From: Planomonospora sp. ID82291
Lineage (GTDB): Bacteria; Actinomycetota; Actinomycetes; Streptosporangiales; Streptosporangiaceae
NCBI RefSeq assembly: GCF_015711645.1
Contig: NZ_JABTEX010000002.1
Coordinates: forward strand, 1,550,001 to 1,614,000
DNA length: 64,000 nt
Reading direction: 5' to 3'
Shown here: piece by piece, positions 38,770-47,493 of the stretch
How positions within the stretch are numbered: the stretch's first letter is position 1
Layout: each line of letters starts with the position of its first letter
Translations under genes and position numbers: made by a program
The notes under the pieces: model-generated
Told to the model about the DNA's origin: nothing
The model's input: the letters and a program-made list of their open reading frames with translations, nothing else
The model's database searches: none

Positions 38770-40794
38770 GTGGAGCGGAACGTCCAGGTGACGGCTGCCG
38801 ACATCGCCCGCCTGGCCGATGTCGGCCGGGCCGCGGTGAGCAACTGGCGCCGCCGCTACGAGGATTTCCCCGAGCCTGCCGGAGGAACCGCCACCAGCCC
38901 TTCCTTCGCCCTCGTCGAGGTCAAGCGGTGGCTGCGCTCTCATGTCGACGACAGGCCGCTCCCCCAGCGGGAGTGGTTCTGGCAGGAACTGCGCGGAGAG
39001 GTGCACGAGGACGGGCTCGCCGAGCTGCTCGCCGACCTCGGGGCCTTCCTCGTCTACCTCGACCGGGAGAGCGAGGGCTGGGCGGCGCTCTCCGCCGAAG
39101 ACGACGAGGCCGTCGCGGAGACGCTCCCCGAACGGGTGCGGGCGGCGTGTGCCGTACCTCTGGAGGATCCGCCGCCGCCGAGGTTCCTGGTGCGGGAGCG
39201 GATCCCCCTGCTCCGCCGGCTGGCGGGGCTCGCCGCCGAGGGCGGAGTCCGGGAGACGTTCGAGTTCCTGCGGGAACGCTACTTCGAGCTCCATACGAAA
39301 CGGACGTACGCCACACCCGAGCCCGTCGCCCGCCTCATGGCCGAGATCGGCGGCTCCTCCGCCGCGACCGTCCTCGACCCGGCCTGCGGATCGGGAGTGC
39401 TGCTGAAGGCACTCCACGACATGCCGGGGAGCGGTGTCGCGCTTCTTCTCGGGCAGGATGCGGACGAGGCGACGGCCAGGCTCACGGCGGTGCACCTCGC
39501 GCTCCACGCCGACAACGTGGAGGTCTCCTGCGGTGACTCCCTCCGGCAGGACGCGTTCCCCGGCACGCTGGTGGACGCCGTCGTGTGCAATCCGCCCTTC
39601 AACGACCGGAGCTGGGGATACGAGGAACTGACCGCCGACCCCCGCTGGGAGTACGGCCTGCCCCCGAGGACGGAGCCGGAGCTCGCCTGGGTCCAGCACG
39701 CCCTGGCCCATCTGAAGCCCGGCGGCACGGCCGTCATGCTCATGCCGCCCGCCGCGGCGAACCGCAGGTCCGGCCGGCGCATCCGTGCCCAGCTGATCCG
39801 GCGCGGAGCGCTCAGGGCGGTGATCACGCTCCCGCTCGGGAGCGTCCCCAACACGGCGGTCGCCCTGACCCTGTGGGTGCTCCGCAAGCCGCACGACTCG
39901 CGCACGCCGAGCCACGTCCTGATGGTCGACACCTCCACCTCGCCGGAGGACTTCGCCCGGGTCGCCGCGGACGCCTGGGGCCGCTTCGACCGCGGCGACG
40001 AGGCGGACGAGCCGGCCGTCGGCCGGGCCGTCCCGGTCATCGAGCTGCTCGACGACGAGGTCGACCTCACTCCGGCACGGCATCTGTCGGTGTCGTCGGA
40101 GGACCTCTCACCCGAACGCGTCACGGGACGGCGGAACCGGATGACGGAACTGCTGGAACTCGCGGCCGGTCTGGTGCCGGACGTCGGGTCGGCTCCGGAG
40201 GAAGCGGACTTCCAGCCGGTCCCGCTCACGGAGCTCGTACGGCGCGGCATGGTGACGATCCACCACCAGGGTCCGGCGAAGCCCGATGAGGAGTCCGAGG
40301 TGCCGGACGGGACGGCCGTCCTCACCCCGGACGACGTCGTCGACGACCGGCCGCCGAGCGGCCTCACCCCGAGCGTTCCCGTGCAACACGAGATCATCAC
40401 GCGGCCCGGCGACGTGGTCGTCCCGCACCTGGTGAACCGGCCGGTGGCCCGGGTGGTCAAGGAGGGCGGCGCGGTCCTCGGCCCGCGCGTCTCGCTGCTC
40501 CGCACCGACCCGGACCGGCTCGACCCGCACTTCCTGGCCGGCTTCGTGGCCGGCTCCGGCAACGCCCGCAACTACGTCACGGCCGGCCGGTCCCAGGTGG
40601 ACGTGCGCCGCGCGGACATCCCGCTCCTCCCGATCGAGGAGCAGCGCAGGTACGGCGAGGCGTTCCGGAGGCTGGCGGACTTCGAGGCTTCGCTGCGGCA
40701 GATCGCCGATCTCGGCGAGGATCTGATCCGGCTGATATCCGACGGCCTGACGCACGGCAGCGTCCGGCCGGCCACTGAGAAGGGTGAGCGGTGA
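38770..40794 (+). CDS. N6-adenine DNA methylase with N-terminal HTH and HsdS-like C-terminus
   Basis: 674 residues from GTG 38770 (GAAAGGG upstream); an ATG at 38674 is in frame but poorly supported. The N-terminus VTAADIARLADVGRAAVSNW is a helix-turn-helix. The methylase domain has motif I LDPACGSGVLL (Asp near 203) and motif IV NPPF (near 274-277), as in HsdM. The last 150 residues (PGDVVVPHLVNRPVARVV, then IPLLPIEEQRRYGEAFRRL) look like an HsdS target-recognition domain and spacer helix. It may therefore recognise its own DNA site. Its stop overlaps the hsdM GTG by 4 nt, giving two methylases in one operon. Confidence 0.87.
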   Translation: MERNVQVTAADIARLADVGRAAVSNWRRRYEDFPEPAGGTATSPSFALVEVKRWLRSHVDDRPLPQREWFWQELRGEVHEDGLAELLADLGAFLVYLDRESEGWAALSAEDDEAVAETLPERVRAACAVPLEDPPPPRFLVRERIPLLRRLAGLAAEGGVRETFEFLRERYFELHTKRTYATPEPVARLMAEIGGSSAATVLDPACGSGVLLKALHDMPGSGVALLLGQDADEATARLTAVHLALHADNVEVSCGDSLRQDAFPGTLVDAVVCNPPFNDRSWGYEELTADPRWEYGLPPRTEPELAWVQHALAHLKPGGTAVMLMPPAAANRRSGRRIRAQLIRRGALRAVITLPLGSVPNTAVALTLWVLRKPHDSRTPSHVLMVDTSTSPEDFARVAADAWGRFDRGDEADEPAVGRAVPVIELLDDEVDLTPARHLSVSSEDLSPERVTGRRNRMTELLELAAGLVPDVGSAPEEADFQPVPLTELVRRGMVTIHHQGPAKPDEESEVPDGTAVLTPDDVVDDRPPSGLTPSVPVQHEIITRPGDVVVPHLVNRPVARVVKEGGAVLGPRVSLLRTDPDRLDPHFLAGFVAGSGNARNYVTAGRSQVDVRRADIPLLPIEEQRRYGEAFRRLADFEASLRQIADLGEDLIRLISDGLTHGSVRPATEKGER

Positions 40795-42809
40795 GCGACA
40801 ACCACCAGAAGTACGCGGACTTCATCTGGTCGGTGGCCGACCTGCTGCGCGGCGACTACCGCCAGTCGGAGTACGGCAAGGTCATCCTTCCCTTCACCGT
40901 GCTGCGCCGTCTCGACTGCGTGCTGGCGTCCGCCAAGGGAGCGGTGCTCGCCAAGGCGAAGGAGCTCAAGGGCAGCGGGCTGCCCGAGGGCGCCAAGGAC
41001 CGGATGCTGCGGAACGCCTCGGGGGTGAGCTTCTACAACACCAGCGGGTTCGACTTCGGGAAACTCACTGGAGATGCCGACAACGTCGCGGTCAACCTGC
41101 GCTCCTACATCGGCGGGTTCTCGCCGGGCGCGGTCGAGGTGCTGGAGAAGTACCGCTTCGACGAGCAGATCACCCGGCTGGACGAGGCCGGGCTGCTCTG
41201 GCTGGTGCTCGGCAAGTTCGCCGAGATCGACCTGCACCCGAAGAGGGTCGACAACCACCAGATGGGCTACGTCTTCGAGGAGCTGATCCGGAAGTTCTCG
41301 GAGATCTCCAACGAGACCGCCGGTGAGCACTTCACCCCGCGCGAGGTCATCCGGCTGATGGTCAACCTGCTGATGGCCCCGGACGACGAGGACGTGATGA
41401 CGCCCGGCATCGTCCGGACCGTCTACGACCCGGCGTGCGGGACGGGCGGCATCCTCAGCGCGGCCGAGGAGTACATCACCCGCTACAACGCCAAGGCCAC
41501 GGTCAAGGTCTTCGGCCAGGAGCTCAACCCCGAGTCGTGGGCGATCTGCCGCTCCGACATGATGCTCAAGGGCCAGGACCCGTCCCAGATCATCCTGGGC
41601 AACTCCTTCACCCTCCGGGGCCACGAGGGCAGGAGGTTCGACTACCTGATGGCCAACCCGCCGTTCGGCGTGGAGTGGAAGAAGGTGCAGAAGCAGGTCG
41701 AGGACGAGCGCGACGACCTCGGCTGGGCCGGCCGCTTCGGCGCGGGAACGCCCCGGATCAACGACGGCTCGTTCCTCTTCCTCCAGCACATGATCTCCCA
41801 CATGAAGCCGGTCGAGCAGGGCGGCTCCCGCCTCGCGATCGTCTTCAACGGCTCGCCGCTCTTCACCGGCGCCGCCGGGTCGGGGGAGTCGGAGATCCGC
41901 CGCTGGATCCTGGAGAACGACTGGCTGGAGGCGATCGTCGCCCTGCCCGACCAGCTCTTCTACAACACCGGCATCTCCACCTACTTCTGGATCCTGTCCA
42001 ACCGCAAGGCGCCGGCGCTGAAGGACAAGGTGATCCTGCTCGACGCACGGGAGTGCTGGACCAGGATGCGCAAGTCCCTCGGAGACAAGCGCAAGATCGT
42101 CCCAGACGATCAGATCACCGAGCTGACCGCGGTCTACAAGGACGCCCTCGCCGTCGCGGCCGATCCGGAGCACGAGCACCATGCGAAGGTGAAGGTCTTC
42201 CCGCGCCATGCCTTCGGCTACCAGCGGATCACGGTCGAGCGCCCGCTCCGGCAGCGGTTCGAGGTGACCGGGGAGACGGCGGACGCGGTGGCCGAGGCCA
42301 AGGCCGTCGCCAGGTTCGGGCAGCGGGACGCGCTGCTCGCCGCGCTGCGCTCGCTGTCCGGTACGGTGTGCGGCACGAAGCTGGAGTTCGCCGGGAGGCT
42401 GGACGCGGCCCTGGCCGAGCAGGGCCTGAGCAAGTTGCCCGCGCCGGTGGAGAAGGCGGTCTGGGCGGAGGTCGCGGTCAGCGATCCCGAGGGCCAGCTC
42501 CAGACCGACAAGAAGAACAGACCGCTGCCGGACCCGGACCTGCGGGACAACGAGAACGTGCCGCTGACCTCGATGCACTCGACCCCGGCGGAGCTGGAGG
42601 CCGAGATCGAGGACTACCTGAAGCGCGAGGTCCTGCCGCACGTCCCGGACGCCTGGGTGGACCACTCCAAGACCAAGGTCGGCTTCGAGATCCCCCTCAC
42701 CCGGCACTTCTACGTCTACACGCCGCCCCGGCCGCTGGAGGAGATCGACGCTGAGCTCAAGGCGCTGGAGGCCGAGATCCAGAAGCTCCTGGGGGAGGTG
42801 ACCCGGTGA
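40791..42809 (+). CDS. hsdM: Type I restriction-modification methylase subunit HsdM
   Basis: 672 residues. The N-terminal HsdM helical domain starts YADFIWSVADLLRGDYRQSE. The methylase has YDPACGTGGILSAAEEYI (Asp near 213) and ANPPFGVEWKK (Asn near 289), the N6-adenine motif. A C-terminal extension ends in a coiled coil (ELEAEIEDYL, DAELKALEAEIQKLL) that would contact HsdS. It methylates adenine to protect host DNA and is part of the M2S and R2M2S complexes. GTG start overlaps the upstream methylase; its stop overlaps hsdS. Confidence 0.96.
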   Translation: MSDNHQKYADFIWSVADLLRGDYRQSEYGKVILPFTVLRRLDCVLASAKGAVLAKAKELKGSGLPEGAKDRMLRNASGVSFYNTSGFDFGKLTGDADNVAVNLRSYIGGFSPGAVEVLEKYRFDEQITRLDEAGLLWLVLGKFAEIDLHPKRVDNHQMGYVFEELIRKFSEISNETAGEHFTPREVIRLMVNLLMAPDDEDVMTPGIVRTVYDPACGTGGILSAAEEYITRYNAKATVKVFGQELNPESWAICRSDMMLKGQDPSQIILGNSFTLRGHEGRRFDYLMANPPFGVEWKKVQKQVEDERDDLGWAGRFGAGTPRINDGSFLFLQHMISHMKPVEQGGSRLAIVFNGSPLFTGAAGSGESEIRRWILENDWLEAIVALPDQLFYNTGISTYFWILSNRKAPALKDKVILLDARECWTRMRKSLGDKRKIVPDDQITELTAVYKDALAVAADPEHEHHAKVKVFPRHAFGYQRITVERPLRQRFEVTGETADAVAEAKAVARFGQRDALLAALRSLSGTVCGTKLEFAGRLDAALAEQGLSKLPAPVEKAVWAEVAVSDPEGQLQTDKKNRPLPDPDLRDNENVPLTSMHSTPAELEAEIEDYLKREVLPHVPDAWVDHSKTKVGFEIPLTRHFYVYTPPRPLEEIDAELKALEAEIQKLLGEVTR

Positions 42810-44053
42810 GCGGGAAGACCTCTCAGGGATGGACACACACGGCGATTAAGCGTGTCGCTCACGTGCGATATGGGCTTGGTCAGCCTCCGCCGTCGAGCCC
42901 TGACGGTGTTCCGATTCTTCGGGCGACCAATATCTATCGGGGAAAGATAGTTCCCGAAGGGTTGATCTATGCCGACCTTAAAGATCTCCCACTCACTCGT
43001 GCTCCTCTCCTGAAAGCTGGCGAGATCTTGGTGGTGCGCAGTGGTGCGTACACCGGTGACTCTGCGCTGGTGACATCTGAATGGGAAGGGTCCGCGCCTG
43101 GGTATGATCTGCGTCTGACCCCGGAGCGAGTAGAGCCTAGATTTCTCGCCTATTCACTTCTTGGTATCGAAGCGACGCATCAAATCGACATCGCAAGGAG
43201 TCGGGCCGCTCAGCCGCACTTGAATGCGGAAGAATTAGGTGAGATTGAAATTGTTCTTCCGCAAATTGAGGAGCAATGGCGCATTGCCGACTTCCTTGAT
43301 ATCGAAACATTGCGCATTCAGAGGATGGAGTCCATTCAGCGGGCTGTTCTATCCAAGCTGGACGAGCGGGATCGTGCGTTCCTGGATCTGGAGATCGACC
43401 GGCTGGAAGTTCGCCATGGTGTGAAATCCTTCCGCCGTTCGATCCGTCGCATCGAGCAGGGGGCGAGCCCGCAGTGTGACAACGTGCCGGCCGATGAGGA
43501 CGAGTGGGGTGTCCTCAAGGTCAGCAGCGTCAAGCACGGCTGGTTCTGGCCTGAGGAGAACAAGCGGCTTCCCGACGATTTGGCTCCCGAACGTCGCTAC
43601 GAAGTGCGGGCTGGTGACCTTTTGGTGACACGCGCTAATACCCCGGCGCTGGTCGGTGCCGCTGCCGTTGTCCCAGAGGTTCGGAGAAAGCTTCTGCTAT
43701 GCGACAAAATTTTCCGGATCGAAGTCGACTCTGAACTCGACCGCCAATTCGTGGTCCTTGTTTCCCGAGGTACGAAGGTCCGGGATCTCTGCGGCGCTGC
43801 CTCGCACGGCACCTCTCAGTCCATGGCGAACCTGAAGGCTGAGGAGATCAAGGAGTGGCCGATCCCGGATGCCGGTCTTGCCGAGCAGCGGGAGATGGTC
43901 CGCAGGGTGACGGAGCAGCACGCGGTGACAGGGGCTCTCCGGGAGAAGGTGAGTCGCCAACTGGAGCTTCTCGCCGAGCGGCGCCAGGCCCTGATCACGG
44001 CGGCGGTCACCGGGCGGATCGATGTGACGACGGCGCGCGGAGCCGGGGTGTGA
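42806..44053 (+). CDS. hsdS: Type I restriction specificity subunit HsdS
   Basis: 415 residues with two target-recognition domains (about 10-150 and 205-350), each followed by a spacer helix. The first spacer is EEQWRIADFLDIETLRIQRM and the second is LAEQREMVRRVTEQHAV. TRD1 (GVPILRATNIYRGKIVPEGL) sets one half of the bipartite site, TRD2 (WGVLKVSSVKHGWFWPEENK) the other. DNA of the TRD regions (42830-43780) is clearly AT-richer than its neighbours, with rare codons such as ATA and TTA, a usual sign of TRD exchange. The start overlaps hsdM. Confidence 0.94.
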   Translation: MSGKTSQGWTHTAIKRVAHVRYGLGQPPPSSPDGVPILRATNIYRGKIVPEGLIYADLKDLPLTRAPLLKAGEILVVRSGAYTGDSALVTSEWEGSAPGYDLRLTPERVEPRFLAYSLLGIEATHQIDIARSRAAQPHLNAEELGEIEIVLPQIEEQWRIADFLDIETLRIQRMESIQRAVLSKLDERDRAFLDLEIDRLEVRHGVKSFRRSIRRIEQGASPQCDNVPADEDEWGVLKVSSVKHGWFWPEENKRLPDDLAPERRYEVRAGDLLVTRANTPALVGAAAVVPEVRRKLLLCDKIFRIEVDSELDRQFVVLVSRGTKVRDLCGAASHGTSQSMANLKAEEIKEWPIPDAGLAEQREMVRRVTEQHAVTGALREKVSRQLELLAERRQALITAAVTGRIDVTTARGAGV

Positions 44054-44142
44054 GGTCCGTGCGCGCGGGCGCCGCATCCGGGGGCCGTACTCCGCCGGGG
44101 TGACGGGGCCGGGCGGAGGGCCGGGGCCGGTCTCTTCCGAGG

Positions 44143-44712
44143 TCAGGGCCAGGCGAGGACCTGGAACCAGACGGACTTGCCGTACGGGGTGAGGGTCCAG
44201 CCCCAGTCGTGGGAGAAGGTCTGGACGATGGCCAGGCCCCGGCCGGAGGGGGACAGGTCGTCCACCTCGCGCATCCGGGGGAGCGTCAGGCAGGGGTCGT
44301 GGACGGTCACGGTCAGCAGCGTGTCCTGGCGGCAGACCGTGACGCGCAGGACGTCCGCCGGAGAGTTCCCCGCGCGTCCGAAAGCGCCGACAACGTCGTG
44401 AGCGCTGTAGGCGCCGGGGGTGCCGGGGGCGCCGGAAGTACCGTGAGCGCCGTGACGGGGGCCCACCGGGCGGTCGCCGGGGAGTCCGTGGACGAGGGCG
44501 TTGGTGGTCAGCTCCGAGGCGAGGAGTTCGGCGACCTCGGGGACGTCCTCGGCGGCGTCCCAGTCGGCGGCCGTGTCGCGGACGAACCGCCGGACCGAGG
44601 CCACGCACCTGCCGTCCCGGGGGATCCACCGTTCACCCAGGACCGCGAGGACGGGTCCCAGTGGAGAGCGGCGACCGGCCGGCGCCGTGATCGCAGTGAC
44701 GACCTCTTCCAT
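44143..44712 (-). CDS. Histidine-kinase-like ATP-binding protein (anti-sigma/RsbW-like HATPase)
   Basis: 189 residues. N box is ELLASELTTNALVHG, the G1 box is VHDPC and the G2 region is SPSGRGLAIVQTFSHDWGW. A Gly/Pro/Ala-rich insertion (residues about 80-110) sits in the middle. Such solitary ATPases accompany XRE-DUF5753 and DUF397 genes in actinomycetes, as here. It probably binds or phosphorylates a regulator. ATG with GGAAGGGGAAT upstream. It is divergent from the XRE gene. Confidence 0.88.
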   Translation of the reverse strand: MEEVVTAITAPAGRRSPLGPVLAVLGERWIPRDGRCVASVRRFVRDTAADWDAAEDVPEVAELLASELTTNALVHGLPGDRPVGPRHGAHGTSGAPGTPGAYSAHDVVGAFGRAGNSPADVLRVTVCRQDTLLTVTVHDPCLTLPRMREVDDLSPSGRGLAIVQTFSHDWGWTLTPYGKSVWFQVLAWP

Positions 44713-44771
44713 CGGATTCCCCTTCCGCCGCGGATCTCGTAGGGTCAGCGTGCCGAGGCATCACTACGGCC

Positions 44772-44789
44772 GGTAGCCGAACGGTTACC
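44772..44789. promoter_or_regulatory. Possible operator between HATPase and XRE genes
   Basis: GGTAGCC-GAAC-GGTTACC (44772-44789) is a 7-4-7 inverted repeat with one mismatch in the 133-nt divergent gap. It might bind the XRE regulator. Confidence 0.35.
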
Positions 44790-44845
44790 AGACCCGAGCG
44801 CTGGAGTTCGTCCCCCCGAGATTGAACTCCGGCAAGGAGGACATC

Positions 44846-45625
44846 ATGGGCGACCTCTACTCCCCGCAGGCGATCTGGGGCCGGGAGCTGCGCCACTACC
44901 GGAAGGCGGCGGGCCTGACCCAGGCCGAGCTCGCCTTGAAGATCCACTTCAGCGAGTCGCTGATCAGCGGGGTGGAGACCGGGCAGCTCCCGGCCAGTCC
45001 CGAGTTCGCCGAGGTCTGCGACCGGGTTCTGACCACCGGCGGCGCGCTGTACCGCCTGCTCGACTGGCGCAAGGGCCAGGCGTTCCCCTCGTGGTTCGGC
45101 CGGTGGCGCGACAAGGAGCAGGTCGCTACCACGATCAGGAGCTACGAGCCGCTGGTGGTGCCGGGCCTGCTCCAGACCGAGGCGTACGCGCACGCCCTGC
45201 TCGGCGACGAGGCGGCGGTCGCGGGCCGCCTGGCCCGGCAGGCCGTCCTGACCCGGGAGGACCCGCCGCCCCCGGTCCTGCGGTGCGTGATCGCCGAGCC
45301 GGTCCTGCACCTGCTGGTGGGCGGCCCCGAGGTCATGCGTGCGCAGTTGCACCACCTGGCGGCCGTCGCCGGCCCCCAGGTGAGCGTGCAGGTCGTGCCG
45401 CAGGGCCGGGTCCGCGCCGGGCTGCTGGCGGGCTTCGCGATCGCGACCCTGGAAGGGGGGAGCGAGGTAGCGTATCTGGAGACGGCCGTCCGGGGCCTGA
45501 CCACCGGCGACCACGACGAGGTCGCCGAGGTGGTGACGCAGTTCGAGGCCATCCGCATCGAGGCGCTCCCCCTGAGCATGTCGATCGACCTGATCAAGAG
45601 AATCGCGGAGGAACGATGGACCTGA
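44846..45625 (+). CDS. XRE-family regulator with DUF5753 domain (WhiJ-like)
   Basis: 259 residues from ATG 44846 with AAGGAGG 5 nt upstream. The HTH is LRHYRKAAGLTQAELALKIH and SESLISGVETGQLPAS. The C-terminal DUF5753 ligand-type domain includes EPLVVPGLLQTEAYAHALL and VSVQVVPQGRVRAGLLAGF. WhiJ-like proteins act with a small DUF397 partner to control development or antibiotics. The next gene is such a partner and overlaps it by 10 nt. Confidence 0.93.
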   Translation: MGDLYSPQAIWGRELRHYRKAAGLTQAELALKIHFSESLISGVETGQLPASPEFAEVCDRVLTTGGALYRLLDWRKGQAFPSWFGRWRDKEQVATTIRSYEPLVVPGLLQTEAYAHALLGDEAAVAGRLARQAVLTREDPPPPVLRCVIAEPVLHLLVGGPEVMRAQLHHLAAVAGPQVSVQVVPQGRVRAGLLAGFAIATLEGGSEVAYLETAVRGLTTGDHDEVAEVVTQFEAIRIEALPLSMSIDLIKRIAEERWT

Positions 45626-45855
45626 GCAACGCCCGCTGGCGCAAGTCCAGCCTGAGCGGGAACAACGGTGGAAATTGCGTCGAGGTCGCCGAGCTGACCG
45701 GGGTCACCGGCGGTCCCGCGCACACGGCCGGGCATCCCGACCTGATCGCCGTCCGCGACTCCAAGGACCCCGACGGCCCCGCGCTCTTCTTCACCCCCGC
45801 CGAGTGGCACGCCTTCGTCCAGGGCGTCAAGGCCGACGAGTTCGACCTCGGCTGA
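45616..45855 (+). CDS. DUF397 protein
   Basis: 79 residues. DUF397 hallmark: NARWRKSSLSGNNGGNCVEV, then VRDSKDPDGPALFFTPAEW. It is the usual small partner of XRE-DUF5753 regulators and probably binds them. ATG 45616 has GGAGGAACG upstream inside the preceding gene. Confidence 0.95.
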   Translation: MDLSNARWRKSSLSGNNGGNCVEVAELTGVTGGPAHTAGHPDLIAVRDSKDPDGPALFFTPAEWHAFVQGVKADEFDLG

Positions 45856-46077
45856 CACCCTCCCGGCCGAGCACCCGTCCTCCGCCGGTCGCCGGTCGCC
45901 GGTCGGCGGACGGCGGTCGGCGGACGGTGACCGGTGGAGCCGTTCCCGTTCCGCCTCCGCCGGTCGGTGGGACGTCCGGAAGAACGGCTTCGGCTGGATG
46001 GTCTGACTACGGTTCGACGCGGGACAGGTCCTATCGTTCAACGGACAGGACAGCACGATCATGGACAGGAGTCGGCG

Positions 46078-47493
46078 ATGTACATCTCGGAGGTGAAGAT
46101 CTCCGGCATCCGCGGCTTCTCCGGTTCCCGCAGTGTCGACCTGAAGCTGACCCGCCCGGACGGCAGCCACGCGGGTTGGACGGTCCTGGCAGGCCGGAAC
46201 GGCTCCGGCAAGACGACGCTCCTTCGCGCGCTCGCCCTGGTGATGGCAGGACCTTCCACAGCACGCGGTCTCGTCCCCGACTTCGAGGGCTGGGTCTCCG
46301 ACGGACTCGCACACGGATTCGTGAAGGCGATGATCGTCTTCGACGCGGACAAGGATCGCTTCGTCGATTCTCAGCTTGCTGGAAAGTTCGCAGGACATCG
46401 GCATCCCAAGAACCGGGTGGCCTGGTTTTCCGCTCAGTTGAACTGGTCGCGTAGGGTGAGCGGCGATTCGGAGCGACATGTGACTCGATCCTCCATGGGA
46501 AGCCGCGGTGAAACCGCCTCCCGGGGGCCGTGGGCAGATGATGCAATGGGTTGGTTTTTTGCTGGATATGGTCCTTTCCGGCGAATTATCGGAGGTTCTG
46601 CCGAGGCTCAACGGTTGATGCTGAGTGCCGGTCCCGTGCAGCGTCTGGCCACGCTCTTCCACGAGGACGCTTCTCTCGCCGAGAGCGTCGGTTGGCTGAT
46701 CGACCTCCACCTTCAACGGTTGGAGCAACGGCCGGGAGCCGAAGAGAAGCTGGCCTTCGTCATCGACCTCCTCAACGACGGATTGCTTCCCGATGGTTTC
46801 CGCGTCGAGAAGGTCGACCGTGAGGGGCTGTGGGCGGAGAGGAGCGGGCAGGTGATCCCGCTTCGTGAGTTGAGTGACGGATATCGGACCGTCACCGCCC
46901 TGGTTCTTGATCTGGTTCGTCAGCTCATCAACACATATGAGTCTTCGCTTGAAGCCCTCGACCGCCTTATTGCCGGAGAGGCACCCATTCCTGTGTTCAT
47001 CGAGGAGTCGGGAGACCGGCCGGTGGTCCGTACGCCGGGGGTCGTCCTCATCGACGAGATCGACGCGCATCTCCACGTGAGCTGGCAGAAGAAGATCGGC
47101 CCGTGGCTCACGAGCCACTTCCCGGCGATGCAGTTCATCGTGACCTCGCACAGCCCCTACATCTGCCAGAGCGCCGATCCCGGTGGCCTGATCCGGCTCC
47201 CGGGGATCGACGAAGACGTGCCGCCCCGGGTCGTGGACGAGGAACTGTACGAGCGGGTGGTCTACGGCAGCGGCGACGACGCCCTGCTCACCGACTTGTT
47301 CGGCGTCGACTCACCGTACTCCGGCCGGGCCGAGGAGATGCGGCGCCGGCTCACCGTCCTGGAGCGCGCGGTGCTGCGCGGGCGGGCGAGTGCGGAAGAG
47401 CAGCGGGAGTACGAGCGCCTGCGGGAGACGCTCACCAGTTCCCTGGCGGCGCGGGTGGACGAGGTGGCAGCGAGGATCTTCGACATCCCGTGA
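46078..47493 (+). CDS. ptuA: Septu-type AAA/ABC ATPase PtuA
   Basis: 471 residues from ATG 46078 (AGGAG 8 nt upstream). It opens MYISEVKISGIRGFSGSRSV, the SMC/RecF-like start, with Walker A LAGRNGSGKTTLL near residue 37-49. Walker B is VVLIDEIDAHLH near 320-331 and the H-loop is FIVTSHSPYIC. The middle (LRELSDGYRTVTALVLDL) has the ABC signature-like segment. The next gene, overlapping by 4 nt, is an HNH nuclease, so the pair is the layout of the antiphage Septu system (PtuA senses, PtuB cuts). The pairing is inference from architecture. Confidence 0.85.
   Translation: MYISEVKISGIRGFSGSRSVDLKLTRPDGSHAGWTVLAGRNGSGKTTLLRALALVMAGPSTARGLVPDFEGWVSDGLAHGFVKAMIVFDADKDRFVDSQLAGKFAGHRHPKNRVAWFSAQLNWSRRVSGDSERHVTRSSMGSRGETASRGPWADDAMGWFFAGYGPFRRIIGGSAEAQRLMLSAGPVQRLATLFHEDASLAESVGWLIDLHLQRLEQRPGAEEKLAFVIDLLNDGLLPDGFRVEKVDREGLWAERSGQVIPLRELSDGYRTVTALVLDLVRQLINTYESSLEALDRLIAGEAPIPVFIEESGDRPVVRTPGVVLIDEIDAHLHVSWQKKIGPWLTSHFPAMQFIVTSHSPYICQSADPGGLIRLPGIDEDVPPRVVDEELYERVVYGSGDDALLTDLFGVDSPYSGRAEEMRRRLTVLERAVLRGRASAEEQREYERLRETLTSSLAARVDEVAARIFDIP

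Noticed and set aside
38770-40794. PglX of a BREX or phage-growth-limitation system
   Set aside because: The methylase is far shorter than PglX and no PglZ, BrxC or BrxL gene is present; motifs fit an HsdM/HsdS-like enzyme.
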